DNA from: Eulemur rufifrons
Taxonomy: Eukaryota; Chordata; Mammalia; Primates; Lemuridae
Direction: 5' to 3'
Assembly: GCF_041146395.1 (NCBI RefSeq)
Contig: NC_090990.1
Location: 40,620,001 to 40,684,000 of the forward strand
DNA: 64,000 bases
The position numbers and the translations under genes were made by a program. The notes under the pieces are model-generated. The model worked only from the letters and a program-made list of their open reading frames with translations, was not told where the DNA came from and did no database searches. Every line of letters begins with the position of its first letter. The first letter of the stretch is position 1. Shown here piece after piece: positions 16,627 through 32,087 of the stretch.

Positions 16627-18870
16627 AGGCTCCTGGCAGGCCCTGAAGTGAGAGACGGAAGTGATGAGCCTCTTCCAGTGTCTCGTACAGCGCCTGGTAC
16701 ACAGGAGGCACTCAGCAACAGCACTGCTGAATGCTGTTTTATTTATCTATTGCTGCATAACAAACCACCCCAAAATTTAGTGGTTTAAAATAAATCCCAT
16801 TTTATTATGTCTCATGATTCTGTGGATCGCCTGGGCCCAGCTGGGTGGTGGTTCTGCTGCACCTGATGTTGGTGAGGCTGCAGTCGTCAGGCCAGAACAC
16901 CCAAGATGGCACACTCACATGGCTGGCCATCGGTGCTGGCTGCCAGCCAGGAGATTGTGCGTAGGTGACAAAATTGGGGCCCCCAGAGGTAGTGGCAGAA
17001 CCGGCTCAAGTTCACACATCAAGTTTATAACCGAAAGAACATGAACTCTGAATTCAGACCACCTGTGCAGGGGTTCCACCATGTACCATCTTAGTGACCT
17101 TGGACAAGTGGCTTTCCCTCTCTACAACTCAGTTTCCTCATCTGTAAAATGGGAACTGGGGACTATAGTGACACCGGCACCTCCCTCACAGAGCTGAGCT
17201 GTGAGGATTGAATCGGATGATAGCAGTTGACATTGTGAGTTCACTGGACCCTACGGTCTCAGTGCTGATGCATCAAACAATAAAAGCAGGTTCCTTAGCC
17301 CTGAGCCAGGAGCCTAGTACGTATGCAGTGATCGTCAGGCAACCCTCCTCCACCAAGTGCAAATTTGGCCTCTGCTTCCATACCTCCTGTGACAGGGAGC
17401 TTACTACCTCCCCTTACTTTCCAGATGTGGCAGAAATGTCTGCTTTCTGTCCAACTACATTCTACAACCCTGTATCTCCATCCCACCCTGTTTCAGAAGA
17501 GAAAATCAGCTCCATGAGGTTAAGTAACCTTCCCAGGGTCACAGCAAGCAGGGAGTCACAGGCCTGGGCCTCAGCTGGATGAGGGTGGCACCCCCAAAAT
17601 CTACTGTGTGCTGGGCCAGGCCCTCTGCCATCAACTCAGCCTCAAAGCCGCTCTGTACCAGGTGGTCGTGTCCCCATCTAACAGGTGAGGAAACAGCCTG
17701 GGAAGGGAACAATCCTAGAAAATGAACTCAGAGCCAGTGTGCGATCCTCCCACCCGGCCCGCAGCATCACAGTGGCCGCCCACTCCCTGTTCCTCCCTGA
17801 GGCCCCCGAAGTCTCTTCTCAGCCCAGCAGCCGGCATGAGCCTGCTCAAACCCAGGTCAGATCATGCCAACTCTGGGGCACATCCTGTGTGGCCCCCAGC
17901 TCTCTTGAATCATGAAAGCCCTTGCACTGGCCTGGGGTGGGGCTCCAGGGTCTGGTCTGGGTCGGTCCCCCCATCACCCCCATCTCCTACTGCTCCCCCT
18001 GCCTTGCTCTCCACTCTGGCCCGTCTCACTGGGGCCTCTGCCCTGGCGTTCCCTCCTCACCAACCTGGGGGTTGGACACACGCAGATTTATCAGACTGTG
18101 CAATTCCTAAAGGGGTTAACGGTGGGACCTCGTAGGTGGGGATGCCCAAGGTGAGGCATTTCCTCCTGGGCAGGTGGGCTGATGAGTTGCAGGTGTGGGC
18201 AGGGACAGGTGCTGAAGGGGGTGGGGAGGGCTGCAAGACCAGAAAGACCTTTTCTCTCTAATCAACTCATCTGTGTCCTAACCAAAAGCCCTCAGGAGGG
18301 GCTCAATCAAGGTCCCCTGTACCTTGGAGGAGGCCAAGTCAGGAACACAGAAGGAGATAGTCTATTGACCAAGGCTGGCCATTGTCCCCTTCTGAGCTGC
18401 AGGGCCCTCGCTGTGAATTGGGGCTCCTTGAGCCCACTGGCAGGTGCCTGACCAGGGAGCTGCGTGTGGGCCAGCTCTGCCCCTCTGCAGCCCCCGGAGG
18501 CACCGGTTTGCTCCCTGGTCTCTCCTCCCGGGCCCAACTGTCCAGGTTCTTCACCCACTATTCACCCATCTCGTCTCAGATGTCAGGGACCCTCAGGCTG
18601 AGGCGTCTCCTATGCTTTCCTTGGGCCCTCCCAGATCTCTGTCCCCTCTGGGTGGCTGGTGACCCCTTCCCTGGAGCTCTCCACCTTGAATCAGCCCATT
18701 CTCGTCAGGAATCTCGCCGGCTACTCCCCTAGCTGATAATTACTGCTCAGTTGAATCTTTCTCTCCCTAATTGAAAAATTAAAGTCTGATTCAGACCTCT
18801 CCCCGGCATAACCTCAGTAGATGCTCCTCCCGGGAGGTTTCCTGCCTGTACTTCCCTCCCTGGGGACCTG
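16627..18870. other. TMEM61 3' flank, old repeats
   Basis: The segment contains an LTR-like or other old interspersed repeat near 16740-16960 ('attgctgcataacaaaccac'), within which an AATAAA at 16789-16794 lies; it could serve as the TMEM61 polyadenylation signal, but this is unproven. There is a plus-strand MIR near 17045-17300 and L2-like sequence near 17760-18060. No gene is recognised. Confidence 0.45.
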
Positions 18871-19447
18871 TAATGCCGCCCCTCCCTCCGCACACGTGCA
18901 CCGATGCCGCCCCTCCCTCCGCACACGTGCACCGATGCCGCCCCTCCCTCCGCACGCGTGCACCGATGCCGCCCCTCCCTCCGCACGCGTGCACCGACGC
19001 CGCCCCTCCCTCCGCACGCGTGTACCGACGCCGCCCCTCCCTCCGCACGCGTGCACCGACGCCGCCCCTCCCTCCGCACGCGTGTACCGACGCCGCCCCT
19101 CCCTCCGCACGCGTGCACCGACGCCGCCCCCCTCCGCACGCGTGCACCGACGCCGCCCCTCCCTCCGCACGCGTGCACCGACGCCGCCCCTCCCTCCGCA
19201 CGCGTGCACCGACGCCGCCCCTCCCTCCGCACGCGTGCACCGATGCCGCCCCTCCCTCCGCACGCGTGTACCGATGCCGCCCCTCCCTCCGCACGCGTGT
19301 ACCGATGCCGCCCCTCCCTCCGCACGCGTGCACCGATGCCATCCCTCCCTCCGCACGCGTGCACCGATGCCGCCCCTCCCTCCGCACGCGTGCACCGATG
19401 CCGCCCCTCCCTCCGCACGCGTGCACCGATGCCGCCCCTCCCTCCAC
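18871..19447. repeat. 31-bp minisatellite, about 18.6 copies
   Basis: A tandem array of 31-bp units follows the pattern 'cgatgccgcccctccctccg' plus 'cacgcgtgcac'. Variants are few: the first units carry CACACGTG in place of CACGCGTG, some units have TGTACC instead of TGCACC, one has an ATCCC block, and one unit near 19123-19151 is 29 bp. Every unit holds four or five CpG and a 12-bp alternating purine-pyrimidine stretch. Because 31 is not a multiple of 3, all frames run through the array, producing long spurious reading frames on both strands. Confidence 0.97.
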
Positions 19448-19454
19448 ACACACG

Positions 19455-20110
19455 TATGCAGAGCCCACCCCGTTCTGGCCCCTGGGACACAGCAGCGAAG
19501 GGAATAGAGTCCCCACCCTGCGGAGGCTTGAGTGCTAGTTAGGGGAGGCAGACAGGAGTCAAGCACGAATAATGTGTGTAGTATGGCAGATGGTGATGAG
19601 TGCTGTGGAGAAAAGGAAACTGGGATAGGAAGACCCGGAGCCCCGGGGGGAGGAGGTCGTATAGTTTCAGGGTAGGGTCGGGGGCAACCTCCCTGCGAAG
19701 GTGCCATTGGGGCAAAGGCTTGAAGGAGGGGAGGGAGGGAGCCATGCAGGCATCTGGAGGGAGAGCACTCCGGGCAGAAGGAACAGCAGGTGCCAAGGCC
19801 CTGGGCGCCCCTGTGCTCCTGGAGCAGCCTGGGGCCAGGGCGGCTGGAGAGGAGTGTGTGAGAGGTGGAGGGGTGACGGGCAGGCGGCAGGGACAAATTA
19901 TCTAGGGCCTTGCATGTCACCTCAAAGCCTTTGGCTTTACTCTCATGAGACAGGGAGCCATGCCAGGCTTCTGCGGAGGAGTGACATGATCTCACTCAGG
20001 ATGGGAGTTGCAAAGAGACTTCAGGGGTCAAGGATGGAAGCAGAGAGCACTTGGGCGGGTAGGGACGCTGGGGGCTCAGATCGGGCGATGAGCAGCGTTG
20101 GATTCTAAGA
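19455..20110 (-). repeat. L2 LINE fragment, minus orientation
   Basis: Landmarks of the reverse complement of the L2 3' region appear in order: a 'aggcttgaaggagg' block, a 'cagaaggaacagcaggtgccaaggccctgg' block, 'agggccttgcatg', a diverged 'gagacagggagccat' block and 'ggaggagtgacatgatct'. It is old and diverged, with no coding capacity. The subfamily is not determined. Confidence 0.7.
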
Positions 20111-20680
20111 GCGTGGAGGGAGGGCCTGCAGGATGTGGTGTGAGAGGGGAGGGGATGGCGGCTTGGGTAATAGCCTGGAAGTGGGGGGTGGAGGTGGGCG
20201 GGCCAGGTTTGGGGAGGCGCATGCAACATGGACCAGCCCGTGCGCAGCATTTGGAGTGTCACCTGCAGCCACGTGGCGGTGTTGGCTCCATGCCTTGCCT
20301 GGAATGCATTTCCTGCCCATCAGGACCCCAGCTGCCTTCTCGAGGATCATGTCTCCGTCCCCCTCACCCGGCCCTCTCTGCCTGGCGCACATGCCGGACC
20401 TCACACGGATCGCAGAGCCATTGCCACATTGTGCCATCCGTCCCTGCCGCCCGGTGTTCGTCAGAGCGCTTACACCGCTGCGTGTCGGGCACACAGTAGG
20501 GGCTCAAGCAGAGACCGGCTGCGGACCTGGTTTGGCTCCCAGCTCTGCTAGTCACAGGTTCTGCCACCTGGGGTCGCTCACCGTGCCCCCGGGCCTCAGT
20601 TTCTTCATCTGTCCAGTGAGTGAGGTCTGTCCCCTGCGGGCCTGGGAGGGCCTGGGACTGCGCGACGGCGCGGTGTGAGC

Positions 20681-20694
20681 GCGCCCCCTGCTGG
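20681..20694 (-). promoter_or_regulatory. CTCF-like motif, reverse orientation
   Basis: The 14 bases 'GCGCCCCCTGCTGG' are the reverse complement of a strong CTCF core (CCAGCAGGGGGCGC). The motif sits in a CpG-rich patch and is paired with a forward motif about 420 bp downstream. Occupancy cannot be judged from sequence. Confidence 0.55.
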
Positions 20695-21100
20695 GGACGG
20701 CAGGGGGGACCCCGCCAGCGGAGTCCGGGTGAGCGGACCCGAGGGGCGCGAGCCGCGCATGGCCGAACCCCCGTTCTCTCCTCACCGCTCCATGCAGGAG
20801 GTCAGAGTAGACCCCCTGTACTGGGCACCTGCTTGTCCCAGAGCTGCTTACTCGTTGCCACTCCTGTTTGACCGCGAGGCCTCTCAGGAACGGCTGAAGA
20901 CCAGATCCATCTCCGCTGGGGCTGGGGTGCGGCGGTCCAGGTCCCCGCTCAGCCGCCCGCTCGCTTTGGGAAGATCTTGACCAGCCCCTACCACGCCAGC
21001 TGTTCGGTGCTGGTCTGTGCAGTGGGGTGAGCCCCCAGCCCGCGCGCCTCGCGGGGCTGCAGAGTGGAGGCACCGCCCGTGGGCTGTGACGGCCACGACG

Positions 21101-21117
21101 GCCACCAGGGGGCGAGA
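21101..21117 (+). promoter_or_regulatory. CTCF-like motif, forward orientation
   Basis: 'GCCACCAGGGGGCGAGA' closely matches the forward CTCF consensus core. With the reverse motif at 20681 it makes a divergent pair, an arrangement common at domain boundaries. Confidence 0.55.
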
Positions 21118-21585
21118 GGTGCCTGCTGGACATACTCCAGGGCTCCAGGACCAGTCTGAGGTCCTTCTGGGCCTCCGTCTCCTTTTCTGCGAGGGCCATC
21201 AGCTAGGTGACCCTGGACTCCTCGCTTCCCTTCTCTGAGCCTCTATAAGATGACGATAATAATGTTTCCTTGGAGGGTCCTCCCCTGTTAATAAGCACAG
21301 ATTACAAAGCACTTTCTCCTCCATTCTGTCCCTTCCCTGCACAGTGCCTGGGAGGTGGCCTAATAACCACCCCGATCCACAGGTGACAAAGCTCCAGCCC
21401 AGAGCAGAGCCACCTAAGTTCACCCTGAGAATCACACCTGGACATGACCTGGTGACTCAGCCTTTTCCTGACCCCTCAGCAATCTCTCACTCAGGGTCCC
21501 CTGAGCTCTGTTCCAGGGCGGGTGTGAGTGAAGGAGAAGCCACTGCCAGAGAAAGGGCCAGTGGGAATGACCACCAGGCCGAGGG

Positions 21586-22763
21586 TATGGTGTGTGCACA
21601 CTCGTGGTGTCCAGGTATGGTGTGCGCACGGGCATGGTGTCTGAGCATGGAGTGAGCACGGGCGTGGTGCCGGGTATGGTGTGCGCACGGGCATGGTGTC
21701 TGAGTACGGAGTGATCACGGGCGTGGTGCCGGGTATGGTGTGCGCACGGGCATGGTGTCTGAGCATGGAGTGAGCACGGGCGTGGTGCCGGGTATGGTGT
21801 GCGCACGGGCACGGTGTCTGAGTACGGAGTGATCACGGGCGTGGTGCCGGGTATGGTGTGCGCATGGGCATGGTGTCTGAGTACGGAGTGATCACGGGCG
21901 TGGTGCCGGGTATGGTGTGCGCACGGGCATGGTGTCTGAGTACGGAGTGATCATGGGCGTGGTGCCGGGTATGGTGTGCGCACGGGCACGGTGTCTGAGT
22001 ACGGAGTGATCACGGGCGTGGTGCCGGGTATGGTGTGCGCATGGGCATGGTGTCTGAGTACGGAGTGATCACGGGCGTGGTGCCGGGTATGGTGTGCGCA
22101 CGGGCATGGTGTCTGAGTACGGAGTGATCATGGGCGTGGTGCCGGGTATGGTGTGCGCACGGGCACGGTGTCTGAGTACGGAGTGATCATGGGCGTGGTG
22201 CCGGGTATGGTGTGCGCACGGGCACGGTGTCTGAGTACGGAGTGATCACGGGCGTGGTGCCGGGTATGGTGTGCGCACGGGCATGGTGTCTGAGTACGGA
22301 GTGAGCACGGGCGTGGTGCCGGGTATGGTGTGCGCACGGGCACGGTGTCTGAGTACGGAGTGATCACGGGCGTGGTGTCCAGGTATGGTGTGCGCACAGG
22401 CATGGTGTCTGAGTATGGAGTGATCATGGGCGTGGTGCCGGGTATGGTGTGCGCACGGGCACGGTGTCTGAGTACGGAGTGAGCACGGGCGTGGTGCCGG
22501 GTATGGTGTGCGCACGGGCACGGTGTCTGAGTTTGGAGTGATCACGGGCGTGGTGCCGGGTATGGTGTGCGCACGGGCACGGTGTCTGAGTACGGAGTGA
22601 TCATGGGCGTGGTGCCGGGTATGGTGTGCGCACAGGCATGGTGTCTGAGTACGGAGTGATCACGGGCGTGGTGCCGGGTATGGTGTGCGCACGGGCACGG
22701 TGTCTGAGCATGTAGTGAGCACGGGCGTGGTGCCGGGTATGGTGTGCGCACGGGCATGGTGTT
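21586..22763. repeat. 59-bp minisatellite, about 20 copies
   Basis: A tandem array has 59-bp units built from related subunits: a 'ggtatggtgtgcgcacgggc' block, an 'atggtgtctgagtacggagt' block and 'gatcacgggcgtggtgcc'. Units differ at a few positions (acggg or atggg, tacgg or catgg, gatcac or gatcat or gagcac), and some variant pairs recur, suggesting block duplication. The first units near 21586-21650 are diverged. The GTGTGCGCAC core alternates purine and pyrimidine. Long minus-strand reading frames here are artefacts of the repeat. Confidence 0.97.
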
Positions 22764-27468
<4,705 letters not shown>

Positions 27469-28463
27469 TTCATGATGATGATGATGCTGTTGATGGTGAG
27501 GATGGTGATGATGAAGACGGTGATGGTGATAGTGATGAGGATGAGCATGATGGTGATGATGATGATGGTGATGATATTGATGGTAATGAGGAGAATGGTA
27601 ATGGTGAGGATTGTGATGGTGATGGTGATGATGAGGATTGTGATGGTGGTGGTGACGATAATGGTGAAGATGAGGATTGTGACGGTGGTGGTGATGATGA
27701 TGGTGAAGATGAGGATTGTGATGGTGGTGGTGACGATGATGGTGATGATGAGGATTGTGTTGGTGGTGGTGATGATGATGGTGATGGCGATGGCGATGAT
27801 GGTGATGATGATGATGATCATGGTGATGATGATGTTGATGGTGATGCTGGTGATGATGGTGATGGTCATGATGGTGTTGGTGATGGTTATAATGGTGGTG
27901 ATGATGATGATGATGATGAGGATTGTGATGGTGGTGGTGATGATGATGGTGATGATATTGATGGTAATGAGGAGAATGGTAATGGTGAGGATTGTGGTGG
28001 TGATGGTGATGATGAGGATTGTGATGGTGGTGGTGACGATGATGGTGATGATGAGGATTGTGATGGTGGTGGTGACGATGATGGTGATGATGAGGATTGT
28101 GACGGTGGTGGTGATGATGATGGTGAAGATGAGGATTGTGATGGTGGTGGTGATGATGATGGTGATGATGAGGATTGTGACGGTGGTGGTGACGATGATG
28201 GTGATGATGAGGATTGTGACGGTGGTGGTGACGATGATGGTGAAGATGAGGATTGTGATGGTGGTGGTGACGATGATGGTGATGATGAGGATTGTGATGG
28301 TGGTGGTGATGATGATGGTGATGGCGATGGCGATGATGGTGATGATGATGATGATCATGGTGATGATGATGTTGATGGTGATGCTGGTGATGATGATGGT
28401 GATGGTCATGATGGTGATGGTGATGGTTATAATGGTGGTGATGATGATGATGATGATGATGGC
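27469..28463. repeat. GAT-rich minisatellite with 39-bp units inside a duplicated block
   Basis: About 1 kb of GAT/GGT/GAG-rich tandem sequence in BSND intron 1. The main unit is 39 bp ('gatgatgaggattgtgatgg' plus a 19-bp GGT/GAC-rich part). A larger block, beginning at the 'gatattgatggtaatgag' landmark and ending at 'gatggttataatggtgg', occurs twice (from 27573 and from 27954). Because 39 and the other spacings are multiples of 3, one frame stays open for 352 codons of Asp/Gly repeat and the opposite strand stays open too. I treat these as non-coding. It lies on the sense strand of BSND intron 1, so it would be spliced out. Confidence 0.95.
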
Positions 28464-30128
28464 ACTAACTGGGCCATGAGGTGAAGGACAGCTTCCAGGA
28501 AGTGCAGAGCCAGCTGGGAAGTGCAGGGCGTCCTCAGCGGGGCTGGAAGATGCCCGGGCCCTGGCCTTATTTCTAGACAACTGGAGGCAGCTCACCCCTC
28601 ACAGAAGTTCTAGAACTCCTCCATCCATCATTCCCTTCTTTCTCTCCATCAGGATGGAGCTTTTTTGGTGCATATAAGTGCCTTCTACTCACTGCACTCT
28701 ATGGAAAAGGGAAATGGGAGTGCTATTTATGAACCTGGTATAATACAGTAGGGTCTCATCAAATGTTTCTGGGAAAAGTTTTAGCTGAGGAGAGCAAGAC
28801 TCAGAGAAGTCAGGTAACAGTCTTCAGTAGCATCAAGTTATGACTTACTGAGCAGTAACTGTATGTCGGCCACCTTGCTGGATGATTCCTTATATATTAT
28901 CTCATGAAATCCTCACATAACTAGTCCCATTTTTAAAAACTGTGGATACATAGAACTTAAAATTCACTGTTGTAACCATGTTTAAGTGCACAGTTCAGTG
29001 GCATTAAGTATATTCATAGTGTTCCGCAGCCAATCTCCAAAATGCTTTTTATCTTATAAAACTAAAACTCTGCACCTGTTGAGAACAGCTCCCCCTTTCC
29101 CCTCTCCCCAGCCGCTGGCGAGCACCATTCTACTTTCTGTCTCCGTGGGTGTCACTGCTCTAGGTGGCTCAGAGAAGTGGAATCATATGGTATTTGGTTT
29201 TTGTGTCTGGCTTATTTTGCTTGGCAATGTCCTCTCTCGTGGTTCATCCATGTCACAGCATGTGTCAGAATTTCCTCCCTTTTTAAGGCTGAATAGTACT
29301 GCATTGTAGGGATGGACCGCATTTTGTTTATCCATTCCCCCATGGATGGACACTTGGGGTGCTCCCACATTTTGGCTCTCGAGAACAATGTAGCTCTGAA
29401 CACGGCTGTGTGACATCTCCCCAGGGTAGCCCCGTTATACAAAGAGCACAGAGAGGCTCTGGGAGGGGGCTGGGCTTCCCAGGGCCCTCAACAAGGACCT
29501 GGCAGAGGAAGGATCCCCACCCATCTCCCAGACCCCAGAGGCGGGGCTCCTCCCACCCCATCCCACTGCCTCCTTTATGCCCTGCCTCCCGCCACCATGC
29601 GCGCCCAGCCCCGGTGCTGCACCTGCAGAGACCTCCTGATCCCTGAAACCTCGGGGACGAGGACTAGTGGGCGCAACCACAGCCATCTATCTCCCCCACT
29701 GCAGCCTCTGTGCCAGGAAACACACGGACGCTCATTACCAGATATGGATGAAGTGCCTACTACGTGCCAGGCTTGTGCTGGGCACTGGATGGAGGGAGAC
29801 CTCTGGGAGATGAAGAGATGTGCCCTCCCCGAGGGCAGGGTTTTCTCTCACTCGCTGCTGCCCCCTAGTGCTAGAAGAGGGCCTGTATACAGCAGGTGCT
29901 CAATAAATGTTTGCTGGGTGAATGAAGATCCCAGAGGTCTGTCCCTCCCTGGAGCTGTGCCCTGAGCAGGCCCCTCCCCTGTCAGGCAGGGAGGCCCCGT
30001 GGTGCAGGCTCTCTCCCAGGGTGTGTGAGCGGTTTACTGACGCCCCAGGGAGAGCAGCGGCCAAGGGTGTGTGGGGGCAGCCGCCTGCCCCGGCCAGCTG
30101 CAGAGAGGCGTCTCCCTTTGCCCTGCAG
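28464..30128. other. BSND: BSND intron 1, distal part
   Basis: A minus-strand L1 3' fragment covers about 28925-29410 ('gaatagtactgcattgtagg', 'tgtttatccattccccca'). An L2/MIR-like end lies near 29735-29935, including 'caataaatgtttgctgggtgaatga'. A reverse CTCF-like motif is at 29858-29871. The intron ends 'ccctgcag'. Confidence 0.55.
29858..29871 (-). promoter_or_regulatory. BSND: CTCF-like motif, reverse orientation
   Basis: 'CTGCCCCCTAGTGC' is the reverse complement of GCACTAGGGGGCAG, one base from the common CTCF core CCACTAGGGGGCAG. It lies in BSND intron 1, facing the forward motif at 21101. Confidence 0.4.
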
Positions 30129-30223
30129 GTCGCCTTCGTGCCCGCTGACTCTGACTTCCAGGGCATCCTGTCCCCGAAGGCCCTGGGCCTGCTGGAGAAT
30201 GGACTTGCGGCAGATGTGAGGAG
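30129..30223 (+). CDS. BSND: BSND exon 2
   Basis: This exon encodes residues 60-90 plus two bases of codon 91, directly after the second transmembrane helix. The acceptor is 'ccctgcag|gtc' and the donor 'gag|gtgggt'. The peptide [11 protein letters not shown] onwards matches human barttin with conservative changes (human starts [11 protein letters not shown]). The use of the downstream donor is supported because only it keeps frame with exon 3; a competing gtgagg at 30216 would shift the frame. The encoded segment is cytoplasmic. Confidence 0.93.
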
Positions 30224-31835
30224 GTGGGTGCGGGCCCTTGCGCGGGGAGGAGGGGGGCCGGGAAGCCCCTCAGGCCAATCCGCCCTTGCCCAGGAGAGGG
30301 AGGGAGGGAGCAGGAGGCGTGGGCGGTGTCTCCTCCTCTTGACCCAAGTGCCCGCTTTGCCCTCCCACTTACTGAGAAGGAACTACTAGAAATCACGGAT
30401 TGTTCTGAACTCTCAGTTCCCTGAGTTAGGTGTTATTATTCCCATTTCATAGGTGAGGAAACTGAGGCTCAGGGACAAGATAAAGTCTTACAGTGAATAC
30501 GGGGTCTCAGTGACACAGGAATCATACAGTGAAACATCCTGTGGAAAACACAGTGAGATAGAGTCACGGGGGCACTGCCACAGCTGCTACGGACAAGCAA
30601 CAAGAGGCACAGCCCTGGGGCTCTGTCACTCACTAGCTGCGTGCCTTTGGGCAAGCAGCTGACCTCTGTTTGCCCAGTCTGTGAAATGGGGTTACTAATG
30701 GGACTGTCCCCTAGGTTTCAGGCAAGGGAGGCAATATACGCAGAATGCTAAGAACAGGCCCTGGCACCCCATAGGTCTTCTGTAAGTGTTTGTCACCATT
30801 AGCAAGTGCTGGTCACGCACTGTGCACCCATCACTCCTTCAGTCCTCATAGAAGCCCTGTGAGGGGGGGCTGTTAGGCCCTTTATACAGATGGGAAGACT
30901 GAGGCTCAGAGACCGGGGCGTCAGGAGGTTTGACCGGCCACTCCCTGGGGGTGTCAAGCCTTGGCCTGACAGGGCACTGCCAAGGTCTAGGGTCTGTCAG
31001 CTGGGCCAGGGATTCTCTCTGTTTTGCTTGGGGAAGGGACCGATGGTGGCCTCTTCTGCTCCTGGCACACAGGGTGAACAAATGTCCCAGTGGGCATGAA
31101 GTGGGTGGACTCCAGAAGGCGTGGGGGCAGCCCAAGCTCTGTTACATGCTGCCATGACAGAGCGGGGGCTCAGGCCACCCTGGGCTCTGGGCTCCTCCCT
31201 CTCACTTCCCAGCCTTGTGACCGCACCTTCCGCGGGGACCGTAGCACAGTGATAGAGAACATGACTCCTGGAGCCCCAGTGCTACCACCTAGTGTCCGTG
31301 TCACCCTGGGTACAAGCCAGGCAGAGGCCCTGTGGCTCCGTTTCTTCCCAGACTCTCCTGGAACTGCGGTGAGGCTCGGCTGGGCTGACTGCAGAGCCTG
31401 GCAGGAAAGGAGCATTCAATAGCTGAGGCTGTTACCACTGTCCTCACCTGTGGACTGGGATGATAGTCCCTGCTTCAAGGCGTTGCTGGGAACGACAGGA
31501 TGACTGGCCCACTGTCCAGCGCCCAGTAAACTCTCAGTGTTAACCGGTCTTCATTTTGCAATTGCACCCTTGTGGGTAACTTCGGAGACACGGACACACT
31601 GGACTGAGAGTCAGACTGGGGGCCAGGCCCGAGCTTTGCCACTTGGTTTATTCACCTTGCTGGGCCTCAGCCTGCTCATCCCTGAAATGGGTACAGCAAC
31701 ATCCCCAAAGTCTTCTGTGAGATCAGGGAAGAACACATGCCCAGGGCAAACAGGGCCAGGGGAAAATCCTGGTGTTTGCTGAGAGACTCATCCTGCCTGT
31801 TCTCACTCCCACTCTGCCTGCTGTGCCCCCGCCAG
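30224..31835. other. BSND: BSND intron 2
   Basis: The intron is about 1.6 kb. MIR on - lies near 30390-30480, MIR on + near 30610-30800, MIR on - near 30820-30920 and MIR on + near 31600-31720. It ends in 'gcccccgccag'. No other feature is seen. Confidence 0.55.
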
Positions 31836-32087
31836 TCCCCAGACCCCCTACGTCAGGCTGTGGGAGGAAGCCGCCTACGACCAGAGCCTGCCCGACTTCA
31901 GCCACATCCAGATGAAGGTCATGAGCTACAGTGAGGACCCCCGCCCCCTTCTGGGCCCCAAGCTGGGAACCAGTGGTGGAGAACGTGGCCCTGGGGACAT
32001 TCAGGCCTGGACGGAGGCTGCTGTCGTCGTCCACAGGGGCTCCGACGAGAATGAGGGGGAGAGAGACCCGACTCAGAGCAGGCCCAG
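31836..32087 (+). CDS. BSND: BSND exon 3
   Basis: This exon encodes the end of codon 91 to two bases of codon 175. It carries the segment [19 protein letters not shown], which is identical to human. Just before it, the human putative PY motif (PPY, Tyr98) reads T-P-Y here, with Thr94 in place of the first Pro and the Tyr at residue 96. Two residues present in human between the exon junction and this motif are absent. Downstream residues ([15 protein letters not shown] and onwards) are collinear with human. The donor 'cccag|gtgagt' is strong; phase 2. Confidence 0.94.

Larger units (their letters stand above)
20111..21585. other. Intergenic, CpG-rich patch between two minisatellites
   Basis: There is a plus-strand L2-like fragment near 20270-20500. 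A locally CpG-rich patch covers about 20620-21120 and includes two CTCF-like motifs (listed separately). A diverged MIR on - lies near 21240-21450. No open reading frame resembles a known protein, and the patch is too short to call a promoter without expression data. Confidence 0.45.

Noticed and set aside
18814..19995. Long minus-strand reading frame (393 codons) and its relatives on both strands
   Set aside because: The frames pass through the 31-bp minisatellite; a unit not divisible by 3 with no stop in any frame opens all frames. There is no gene-like composition outside the repeat.
18871..22763. CRISPR-like arrays
   Set aside because: The arrays are head-to-tail minisatellites without unique spacers, in a vertebrate genome.
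30216..30221. Alternative BSND exon 2 donor (gtgagg)
   Set aside because: Using it changes the exon by 8 nt and shifts the frame into exon 3; the donor at 30224 keeps homology to human barttin.
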